From positions 14,396,668 to 14,460,667 of the forward strand of contig CM060850.1 in the NCBI GenBank assembly GCA_030737835.1: 64,000 nt of DNA, in the 5' to 3' direction. Source of the stretch: Acorus gramineus (lineage: Eukaryota; Streptophyta; Magnoliopsida; Acorales; Acoraceae). Each line of letters opens with the position of its first letter. The stretch's first letter is position 1. Positions 1 to 9,145 of this stretch are shown piece after piece. The notes beneath the pieces were generated by a model. The model had not been told where the DNA came from, searched no databases, and worked only from the letters and a program-made list of their open reading frames with translations. The position numbers and the translations under genes were made by a program.

Positions 1-186
1 TTTACTTGCTAGTAATCTGTTTACCTTATTAGCGATGGCCACAGCCGTTGATGTTGATATTAACGACGAAGGCTTTAGCGACGACCGCCAATGGTCAATG
101 CGGCCGTCGGTAAATCCAAGAGCGACGGCTTTGGTATGCTTTAGCGACAGCTATGGCCGTCGCTAAAAACTCTTTTTCTTGTAGTG
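1..186. mobile_element. CACTA (En/Spm-type) transposon terminus, partial
   Basis: Read on the minus strand from base 186, the sequence starts CACTACAAGAAAAA, the classical CACTA terminus. Behind it are repeated subterminal motifs of the type GCGACGGC and their inverted copies at about 28-170. Such subterminal repeats are the transposase-binding region in this superfamily. The element runs off the left edge of the window, so its length, its coding content and the 3-bp target-site duplication cannot be verified. Confidence 0.75.
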
Positions 187-1469
187 GCAGCGTGGACGAC
201 GAGGGGTTTCGCAGCCGGATTTCGCAGCATGGACGACGATCGGAGGAGGTCTTTGTGTGGATGGGAGGTTAGGGTTTGGGAGATGGTGGGGAAGGAAGAG
301 GGTGTTGTTTTGGGGGTAAAACCTTTGGGTTTTGATGAGGAGAGAGAACAGGGGTTTAATGAAGGGCATAACGGGGAGAACGGACCAAAAATGGGATGGC
401 AGTTAGTGCAAGGGACCCAAACATAATACATCCAGTACTTTAGGGACCTACCTATTGTTATTACATAGGTGTCCCCACGAACCTCTAATTAATTTTTCAG
501 AAAATTATGTTTGAATAATTTATTCATGTGTTCATTCTTGAACATCTTAAACAAAATTATTTCTTTCACGAAATCCATCAGAACAAGATACTTAGGATTG
601 AGAAATTCTTCTTTCGGATGGGAGTTACCAAATTGATCCTAAAAATAAAATTAAAATTTAGATTAGATATATCTTTATCCTAAAAATAAAAAAAGTGCTC
701 AAAGAATCCAACAGCACCCACTACATTGCTTCAATGCATCTCCTTTTTGTACCCCTTTATCCCTAAGTACCATAACAAAATTCTTAACATAATGTTCTTA
801 ATGGGTTGTTATCAAGAGAGTCTTGTCACACATCACTCTTTAATTTTATCACATTGGTGTTCCTTGCCATCACCAGTGCAGTTCAAGAAATATATGTAAA
901 GAATCATATCAAGTTAGGCCAAACAATCATTCTCTCTAAAAGAAAAGGTCCACATGAGAGGTTTGAAAAGTGGTTGTCGTCAAGTGTAGCCTTGAATTTA
1001 AGGCTGGGCAGAGTTTGGTCCCAGGAATATGTGATCCAATGTCATCAACCAGGGAATGATGGGGCCTATTATTTGTACCTTCTTTTTTCTTTATCATTTT
1101 TATTGGATGGTGCATGAACCTTTTCCTCCAAACCTACCATGTGTTGACATCTCCTGAAGCACTGGAATGGAAAAAAAAGAGACTTTTGATGTCAATCACT
1201 TGCTGGGTCTACTTTTTAAGAAAACGTTACAAACAATACCAGTTGCAGTCCCAATTTTTATCTCCACAATTGTGAATGCTTTACATATAATTTTGAAATG
1301 CTAGAGAGATATAATAGTTGGACGAGGCACGAGCTTTGTGTTTTGCATAAATTTTTTGAAGTATATTTGAACCCTCTAATGAAACAAATATTTCATTGTA
1401 CAAAACACATGTTGTTTTCTAAACAAACACATCTAGCTCCCTAACATAAGATATGTGCAAACATAAAAT
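187..1469. other. Intergenic, no supportable gene
   Basis: From 187 to about 430 the sequence is relatively GC-rich with overlapping short open frames on both strands and no recognisable protein motif. From 430 to 1469 it is AT-rich single-copy-looking DNA. I see no gene here. Confidence 0.5.
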
Positions 1470-1480
1470 TCACAAAAATT

Positions 1481-1659
1481 ATCAATTGTCCCCGGTGGTC
1501 ATAGCACAACGGTTCAGGGCATACCTGTGTTAAGGGTAGGTCTTAGGGTTGAGTCTTGGTGCTGACTTACCACCTGTTTGTTAACGATTATTTAAAAGAA
1601 TTTTCTATGGAATCGGAGCAAACAGACGGAGAGGTCCCTCCGATATCAAAAAAAAAAAA
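1481..1659 (+). mobile_element. tRNA-derived SINE with perfect 11-bp TSD
   Basis: The head carries an A-box-like TAGCACAACGG at about 1501 and a B-box-like GGTTGAGTCTTGG at about 1548, and the unit ends in a poly-A run at about 1648-1659. The 11-bp duplication TCACAAAAATT flanks it at 1470-1480 and 1660-1670. Internal pol III boxes, a poly-A tail and a TSD define a SINE. A related copy lies on the minus strand at 30,555-30,651. Confidence 0.75.
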
Positions 1660-1683
1660 TCACAAAAATTTGATAAAAGAACA

Positions 1684-1901
1684 GTCCGCATGGCGGATGG
1701 GACACCCTCTTCCTTTGAAGGAGCGAGGTAGCGAGTTCAATTCCCGTTAAGCATAGGCAGAAGAAAAAAAATTGAGGGTTTAGTCTCTGTGGGACTTGTT
1801 TCCATGGGTCTTCAACCCATTGTTTGTTATGGGCTTTCATGCCCAAGTTACTATATGCTCTAAATACCAAGTTTTCTTACCAAAAAAAAAAAAAAAAAAA
1901 A
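1684..1901 (+). mobile_element. SINE-like unit with poly-A tail
   Basis: A B-box-like GAGTTCAATTCCC lies at about 1734, and the unit ends in roughly 20 A residues at 1882-1901. Just before the poly-A the tail has the word ATACCAAG. A similar tail word precedes the poly-A of the SINE at 3304-3558, so the two may share a 3' module. The candidate TSD (GAACA on both sides) is short, so the 5' boundary is uncertain. Confidence 0.5.
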
Positions 1902-1909
1902 TGAACATC

Positions 1910-3287
1910 CATCCCCAATTACAGTCCATACCGTTTTTTTTTTTTTTAATCATAAACTCTCCTTTTGAAGTGTATGTTGTTATATAAAATGATGTATATA
2001 TTGAGATACAATAGCATATTTTTTTGGAGTTGAAAAATGAAAAGAAAAAACGTGTATCAGGGCAATATACATTATGATAGAAGTTATACATTATGATAGC
2101 GCAGTAAATAATGCACTACATAGTGTATCGGGGCTACATGTATCAATGCTCAAAAAAAAATTAGCAGAAGAATATGCATATGTATTATGAATATTGGAAT
2201 GCATGTGTGTTCATATTTGTATTTAATCTTAAATATATAAACAAGAATATTGTTCTACAAATTAGGCTGAACATAACATTTTTCTTTGAAAAATATTAGA
2301 TTCAACTCTTTTTACAGCCACAAAATGTAGTCCACACTCTCTTTATTTTCTAAATATATCACGATGAGAAATGCATTTCTATAAAAAAATAAAATGAATG
2401 ATTTGATGAGGTATATATCTCATCAGTGCAATTGGCTGATGAGGTATAATGAGGCATATGAAGCTATAAATAAGGCTGTAAAATGGGTTGAACGGAACAA
2501 GAAGTGAACGATGCTCTATCATTTTCCATCCAGCCTTATGTGCAGTCCCATTCATAGCCTCCACATGTTTTTTTTTTTGAAAAAATAAATTTCTTAATTT
2601 TTATATACCGTGATAGTGCAAAATATATTACGCTGTGCGTACGTATGATTACAATGCATAAGAGACTGGAGGATAGTTTCTAAACCGTAAATAGAGCTAC
2701 GAATATGGACTTTTGGGTATATGAACTCTCTTTACTTTTAAGCGTTGATACACTCAATCGTTCAGTATACACTACTACACTATCATATTGTATGGGGGTA
2801 ATGGGAAACACACTATTATATCTTCGTATATACTTCATTTTATATAACAATTACTTCAATAGAAGTGTATATGTTTTTTTCAAAAAAAAAAAAAAAAAGT
2901 GTGTGAACTGCAAATAGGACTGCATAGAGACTGAACATATCATTTTCCTTTCCTTTTACTACTAGGCGCTATTACATTCAGTCTTTTTACAATCTAAAAT
3001 GCAGTTCTATATATCTCGCTAGAAATCTAGTGAAACACATATACATCATTAAAATGATGTATACACCTCGTTAAATTTTTTCTTACACTTATTAAAATTA
3101 GGTTAACTCAACGCGAAATGGAGCGATATACATTTTTTTATATCAAAACATATACATCAGTAGATGATCTTTGTTATTTTTTAAAAAATAAAAATATGCG
3201 TGGTCTGAGTTTTGAACTATAAAAATGACTAAGTCAAACCATTTTCTTTTCCACCCAAAAAGCTTGGTTTGTCATTTGGGCTAGGCC
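1910..3287. other. AT-rich interval with degraded hAT-like words, no gene
   Basis: This stretch is AT-rich with T/A homopolymers. Words around 2100-2150 and 2900-2960, such as GAGACTGAACATATCA, recur inside the hAT element at 38,129-39,111, so part of it is probably an old relative of that element. No end, TSD or coding region can be defined. Confidence 0.35.
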
Positions 3288-3303
3288 AACTCTTACCTGA
3301 CGG

Positions 3304-3558
3304 GTCCCACGAGCATCTACTCGAGTGGTTAAGCGACACCCCACCTCATGAAGAGGTGGGAGTATCAAATCTTGCTTTAAGCAAGGGAAAAAGTGACCAT
3401 GGGCCCATGGCCCAAGTTGGATAAAAAGCCCGGTTGGGCTTGGTTTCCTGGGCAGTAGCCCAGTGTGTTGTAAAAACAAGCCTCCTATGGCCTGTTGTTG
3501 TCTGTTTCAGGGACTTGTACGCTCTTCCAGAGCCTTTAATACCAAAAAAAAAAAAAAA
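3304..3558 (+). mobile_element. tRNA-derived SINE with 16-bp TSD
   Basis: Sixteen-base flanks AACTCTTACCTGACGG (3288-3303) and AACTCTTACCCGACGG (3559-3574) differ at one position. The insert begins with a tRNA-like head (A-box-like CGAGTGGTTAAGCG near 3320, B-box-like GTATCAAATC near 3361) and ends in a poly-A run. This is the clearest SINE insertion in the window. Confidence 0.85.
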
Positions 3559-3574
3559 AACTCTTACCCGACGG

Positions 3575-4355
3575 ACTGAACAAAATTTCATTTGGGCCCA
3601 ATTATTTGCACCCACTCCTATCCTTGCCTAATGGAAAATACACCCAAATAAACAGGTCATAATTTACACCAAAAAAAACAAAAAAAAAATAAACGGGTCA
3701 TAAATATAAAAATCCATTTATAATCAGTTCTTTACACACACAACCATTTAAACTTTTTTTTCTTCCTGCGCACGAGAGAGGAGAGGGGGAGAAATAAGAT
3801 GGGTAGCCATGGCCTCAAAGGAGGTTGTGGTGGACACGACAGGATTTTTGCGAATCCGGATTGTGGAAACAGATTAGATAACATACTGTCGGTCGAAAAA
3901 ACACATAAGAAAAACTCGTAGGTTCTGGAAACAGAATAGATAGTATTATGTTGATCAAATCTTATATCGTAGACACACCGTTGATCGAATGAATCAAGAG
4001 AAAAATCTATAGATTTCTGAAAACAGGTTAGAAAGTACTGATGTCGACCAAATTTTATATTGTAGACATACCGTTAGTTGACGATGTCCCAAAAACAAAG
4101 TTCGTAGCATTTGTCCCTCTTCATTGTGTTCATTTTTATGGTAGTAGCTCATGTAAATTATTCATACTTTTTCTAAAAAAAAATGCTATGAACTTTGTTT
4201 TTTTGGAGATTCGGAGAGACAACTGTAATATTAATGTCAAATTTGAAACCATCGACACTTACAGTATCTATGCGTTCAGAATACCACCTCTCCGCCTTCT
4301 CGGACCTCCGCAGACGTAGAGGACTGCGGACGTATCTTCTCGAAGACGCTCTTCC
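3575..4355. other. Intergenic with a diverged ~90-bp repeat, no gene
   Basis: Between about 3850 and 4080 related units recur, each with a stretch like CTGRAAACAG, then a run ending in GTAGACAYACCGTT. They are diverged from each other. No coding potential is convincing. Confidence 0.4.
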
Positions 4356-5798
4356 TGTCACGCCCCAGGGCGGCCGTCCCCGGGACGCGGCAAATGTATA
4401 TATGATATCAGTAACATGAGTTCAATAATATACCACAAACGACAACTAAAAATGACATCACAGATAAAAGCAGGGCTGACATAATATATACACCAAATGC
4501 GGAAGCTAAAAGACTGAGTCTGTAGTCAAAACATACTACAGACTCGATACATAATCATACGTCCTGTGAGAGCCAACATGTCCATATATATACACAAATA
4601 AAATCCATACAACATCCACTAGGTGCCTAAGCACAGAGATATATACATACAACAGAAAGAAGGGTGCTGATGGCCTCAAAACTCGTGGGACGCGGCGCTA
4701 CTCCTCTACTGGTGTAGTCGCTCGGGAAGCTCCTCCCGATCACTGAAAAAGATAATATGCGAGGGGTGAGCCACACGCTCAGTGAATAGCACAACCCATG
4801 CATACAGTTCATATTAATCACATTTAAATCAAGCCACAATCCGCAAAACAGTATAACCAACTCCAATCCGGGGGTTCGTCACATCGCCGAACCGCCATAC
4901 CCTTACCCTCACCCTCACCCTCAATAGGTGACCTAGGATGTTGGGACTTATTGGGTGGATAATCATCCATACATAATCCTGTGGGTCGCCGCATCGCCGG
5001 CCCACCATACCCTCACCCTCACCTCTCAACAGGTGACCTAGGCTCTTGGGACTGACTAGGCTGTTGGTCACCCTCGGTCCACCGATAGTCTCTCCCCACT
5101 CCGTAGGTCGTTTGGCCACTTCCACGTTCGGCGCAGTCCTTCTACCAAAGCAGGAGGCGCCTACTGATGGAAGCCCCTGCACGGGACACCCTTTCTAACA
5201 CCGGGGTAGTCTCTACACGGATCCAACGGAGGAAAACAGAACAGCCTATCCATCGCATATGATCCACTCGGATCCGCTGACAGCACATCTCTACAACTCT
5301 AATGTCTTGAATTCCTCTGAATTCCACCAGTGCGCATAACCAGGATGCGGGGAATATAAATAATACATAAAGGGGAAAAGAGACCTTGGGAGGGTAACCT
5401 GAGGTCCCGATGTAGGACATCCGACAACCAAACAAGGAACACGGAGTACCCTAACCCGGGTCTCAATGTTAACCTCGCAAGGCCCCCTATATTCCAGAGG
5501 CATGCTAATATATATATCGCAGTTTGCATTTAAATAAATAAATCAAACTAATAGGACGCATGCTCAGGTCAGGGCTTTCCTAGCATGATAACGGGGTGAC
5601 ATGATGCACGGCTCATGCACAACATCCTAAGGGTGCAAGTCCCTAACATACAAGTCTAGGGTGGCATGCATTCTACACACACAACATGCTTACATGGATT
5701 CAAAATAACAGTTAATAATCACTATGTGCCCCAGGGGAGGACGGTACACGCCCAAAGCATGTAACGCCTCCCAAACTGGGTTGGGTTGTCCCACTCAC

Positions 5799-5834
5799 CG
5801 GAAGTCGGGTCGACGCGCGACCGTCCGTCGAGAT
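5799..5834 (-). other. Predicted 36-nt leader micro-exon in LTR A
   Basis: On the minus strand the 36 bases are preceded by TTGCAG and followed by GTGAGT. The upstream donor GTAAGC starts at 6797, and the next acceptor TTTTTCAG ends at 4743. The predicted introns are 963 and 1056 bases. The same arrangement occurs in LTRs B, C and D. Splicing is inferred from the signals only. Confidence 0.5.
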
Positions 5835-7121
5835 CTGCAAGACAGGGTATTACTTGGTAAGTATAAATCCACAATATCATTAAATACACAATTAAATACC
5901 CCAAAACCCCAAAGCAAACACCCAACACCCCCGGCAACCACTCGCACGGCAGGCAACCACCCGCACGGCCACCCGACCGCCCGGGTGCACCGCCGCGCCT
6001 CAGCCCACGCACCCCGCACGCCTTGCGCCGGCCCGCGAGCACCCCGCACGCCCCCGCGCGCGGCGCCTCGCCCCGCACGCACCCCGCGCGCACCTCCGCC
6101 ACCTCGCCGCGCCTCGCGCGCACCACCGCCGCCTCGCCGCGCCTCGCGCGCACCACGGCCGCCTCACCGCGCCCCATGCGCACCACACTGCCTCGCCGCG
6201 CCTAGCACCCGCGCACGCACCACCACTGCCCCGGCCAGCACCTCGCGCACCAGCTCCTCGCGCCCAGACCAGCGCGACCAGCACCTCGCGCGCAGCTCGC
6301 CATCAGCTCCTCGCGCACAGCTCCCCGCGCATACCCGCCTAGCTGGCCTCCAGCTCTCCCCGCCGAGTGCACGCCCGCGCGCACGCTCGCGCGCACGCAC
6401 GCGCCCTGCCAGCCCCTGCGCCTGAGCTGCCCGAGGCCACCAGCCCACACGCCAGCACTGCCAGCTCCCCTCCAGCACACCAGCACGACCAGCTCCTCGC
6501 ACCAGACCCGCGCGCACGCCGCGCGTACGCACGCCCGCGCACGCACGCGCGCACGTCCGCGCGCGACCAGCCTGCTGCGTCGCTGAACTGCTGCCGCTGC
6601 TGCCTGCGGCTGCTGCCTACTGCCATCCTGCCCGGAACAGACCCCCACCTTGCCCGAGCACCACCACCACCAACCCCCGGCCACCCTTGGCCTCCGACCA
6701 CCCCCAACCACCTCCGACAGCCCCCAGCCGCCCTCCTCACACCCAAAACTTCCCCTAACAAGCATCTAAACAAGAGAAGCAAGGAAAGGAAGCTTACCCA
6801 AGGCAAGGAGAGGAGAAGAAGGGATCTGGAAGCTCCTTTCGCACCGAAGCTCCTCCCCAAAGGTCTCCACCCACTAGACCTCTTTCCACCTCCGAAATGG
6901 GTCCGGGCTGAGGAGAAGAGAGGACGGAAGGAAGGGCAAAATACGTCGGAAATGGGATTTGAGAGTACCCGTGTGTAGATCGGGACCCGATCTACACTTC
7001 TCGTGCTTTGGGTTTTTGGTTTTGATGGCTTTAAGGGCCTCAAATGGGAGAAAAAGAGAGAGAGGAGAGAGGGGAGACTTGGTAGGGATGATGAATAGTG
7101 TGTTGAGATATTTTTGATTCC

Positions 7122-7130
7122 ATTTATATA
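7122..7130 (-). promoter_or_regulatory. TATA box of solo LTR A
   Basis: The minus strand reads ACTATATAAATGG, about 270 bases from the LTR start at 7394. LTR B and LTR C have TATA-type boxes at the same distance. This places the U3/R boundary close to the start and leaves a very long R-U5 region. Confidence 0.6.
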
Positions 7131-7559
7131 GTGTGCGACTTAAAAACCCGGATACGCCCCGGAACTGCGAAATTTTTGGAAACGATGCCGGAATTCGATG
7201 AAATTTTCATGAGTGGCTTAAAACGGCACCAGAACACATAATATGCAGTTAGATTTTCAATCGGAGTCCTCTAACTCGGACGATAGCTAACAGTCCAAAA
7301 TTATGCGGTTCCGATCGAAAAACACAAAAATTTTAAAACTGCTAAAAATGCTCCAATGGTTGCCAATAGGCCAAAAAGTGACACATATATAACACTTCCC
7401 CCCCTGGCCCAGCCCCACCCTCCTCCTCCTCCTCCCTCTCTTATAAATGGATCTTGTAAAACACCCAACTTATTTGAGTGGGGTGTAAAAAGACAAGGGT
7501 GCATGAGGTACACGAAACCCACCCCAACCACAACTTGAATATAAAAAAAGGGGGCGTAT

Positions 7560-8179
7560 ATTTCCACCCCTTTAAATATTCAACTCACCCCCAAAAAATT
7601 AAAATTCATTTTTTTTTTTACAGAGACGAACCGACCTCGTCTCTTCTCCCTCGGGTCTTCTGGCCCCCAGCCGGTGGAGGGACGAGATCGCGGAGGATCA
7701 ACCGCATTGTCGGAGGGCTCCCCCTCCTCCTCCATGACCTCCTCCACCGCAGGCGAGACCCGTCCGACGTCCCTGTCGTTGTAGTAACCCGAGGAGACAT
7801 TACAAATCGCGAGGACGCCGTCCCTTGAAATCGATCCCCGCCATGTTCCAGCGGTAAAGACCAACCATGAAGAGGTCGATCCAATAGCGGAAGACGTTGT
7901 CGACCTCCATTTCGGGGATGGACCCCATGATCGCTTCCCCGTGTTCATCCACCGGTTCTTGAGGATTTTTGGCCGCCTTAAAATCGACGCGGTTGCGATT
8001 CTGAAGCGGCCACTGGTGGGTTTGTTGGAAAAAGGTTTAGAGAGGATGCGTGAGAAGCTTTAGGCAGAAGGCCCGAGAGAGAAGAGGCGGGGTGGATTGC
8101 TCCGTATAATAAAAAAATAAAATTTTTAATTATTTTAGAGTGGGTTGAATACTTAAAAAGGGTTGAAATAAACGCCCCC
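7560..8179. mobile_element. Pack-MULE-like element with perfect 9-bp TSD
   Basis: The 620-bp element starts GGGGGCGTATATTTCCACCC; its other end, read on the minus strand, starts GGGGGCGTTTATTTCAACCC. Terminal similarity continues for some 55 bp. Perfect 9-bp duplications ATAAAAAAA lie at 7551-7559 and 8180-8188, the length typical of Mutator-like elements. The interior is GC-rich, unlike the AT-rich ends, and contains a gene-like fragment on the minus strand, which fits a Pack-MULE with captured host sequence. Confidence 0.8.
7800..8031 (-). pseudogene. Captured coding fragment inside the Pack-MULE, function unknown
   Basis: A minus-strand frame of about 75 codons ends at a TAA at 7800-7802 and is closed upstream by an in-frame stop just above 8031. 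The translation has the composition of a real soluble protein, including MEVDNVFRYWIDLFMVG followed by a segment ending GRRPRDL. It has no start codon context of its own and sits entirely within the element's inverted ends, so it is probably part of an exon taken from a host gene. I do not recognise the family. An alternative is that it is only a chance open frame in GC-rich DNA. Confidence 0.45.
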
Positions 8180-8190
8180 ATAAAAAAAAA

Positions 8191-9032
8191 GGGCACGCCT
8201 ATCCCCACTAAGCATTTTTCTTACCCCACCAATCAAGAAAAAAAAATCGATGTTTTATCTTTTCCCACCGATCCGATCAGGTCGATCAGATTTGGTCGCC
8301 ACATCAGGTTTTGGACGACCGGACTTGGTCGTCATTTCAGATTTTGGGCGACCGGAATTGGTCGTCATTTCAAGTTTCGGACGACCGAACTTGGTCGAAC
8401 AGGATTTGTAATAAAGTTTATAATTTTTTTTCTTAGAAACATAATCCCATGATGTATATCTTCCTTGAATCCTTCATACCACTCCAAGTCTGAGTTGCAA
8501 TGTAAGGAGAATCAATTATTATTCTTAAATGTAGAATATAAGAACAATTTTTTTTTACATAAGTGACGGACTAATTTTCAAAAGTCAAATATATAATGTG
8601 TTTGGATCAACTTATAGGTTTTTTTTTGTTTTCAAACGAAGAATCCTCTTAACTACGAATTCAAACGAAACTTAAAAATGATATATATTTGTCTAATAAG
8701 ATATTTTTCTATAAAAATTTAAATTAATTGAAAGTATACATACTTATATTTTTTTTTACCCCTTAGCTGTTGTTTGGATAAAAGAATAAATGTAGAATAT
8801 GATGGATAAACCCAAAAAGTTATTTGTTTACAAAAAATAGGTAGATATAGTTTTGAACCCTGTTCGACCAATTACAGTCGCCCAAAGCCTGAAATTGCGA
8901 CCAAGTCCAGTCACCCAAAACCTGAAATGGCGACCAAGTTCGGTCGACCTGGATTGGTGGAAACAGCCAAAACCATTTTTTTTTTTTTTTATTGGTGGGG
9001 TAAGAAAAACGCTTGGTGGGGATAGACGCGCC
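8191..9032. mobile_element. MULE-type MITE, copy 1
   Basis: The terminal inverted repeats read GGGCACGCCTATCCCCACTA at the left and, on the minus strand, GGCGCGTCTATCCCCACC at the right, followed by a shared stretch ending in CCCCACCAATC. The second copy at 48,951-49,803 matches along its whole length in the opposite orientation and has a clean 9-bp TSD. Here the flanks are poly-A, so the duplication is ambiguous. Subterminal units of about 28 bp with TTTCAGGTTTTGGGCGACCGG-like words repeat in both ends. It begins two bases after the TSD of the previous element. Confidence 0.8.
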
Positions 9033-9145
9033 AAAAAAAAAATCCTTCACTGCTAGAACAAACAATCAATCACAACCGTCCATCGCAGCTCCACCTCCTC
9101 CGCACAATCCTCTCCGTCACCCCCTCTCACAAACCCCGTAAAACG

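Larger units (their letters stand above)
4356..7394 (-). mobile_element. Solo LTR A of a Ty3/gypsy element (3.0 kb)
   Basis: The unit starts TGTCACGCCCC and ends ATATATAACA, giving canonical TG...CA ends, and is flanked by perfect 5-bp duplications CTTCC at 4351-4355 and 7395-7399. No internal region remains, so this is a solo LTR left by LTR-LTR recombination. The minus orientation comes from LTR B at 54,659-57,573, which shares both ends and adjoins a primer-binding site and gag on the minus strand. It contains a (CCCTCA)n stretch near 4899-4925, a very GC-rich CpG-rich block at about 5930-6760 and a conserved set of minus-strand splice signals. Confidence 0.92.

Noticed and set aside
184..426. 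Open frames on both strands next to the CACTA end
   Set aside because: Short, overlapping on opposite strands, no recognisable motif and no splice or promoter context; explained by GC-rich composition.
4899..4925. Telomere-like repeat
   Set aside because: The unit is CCCTCA, not the plant telomere unit CCCTAAA, and it recurs at the same place in each LTR.
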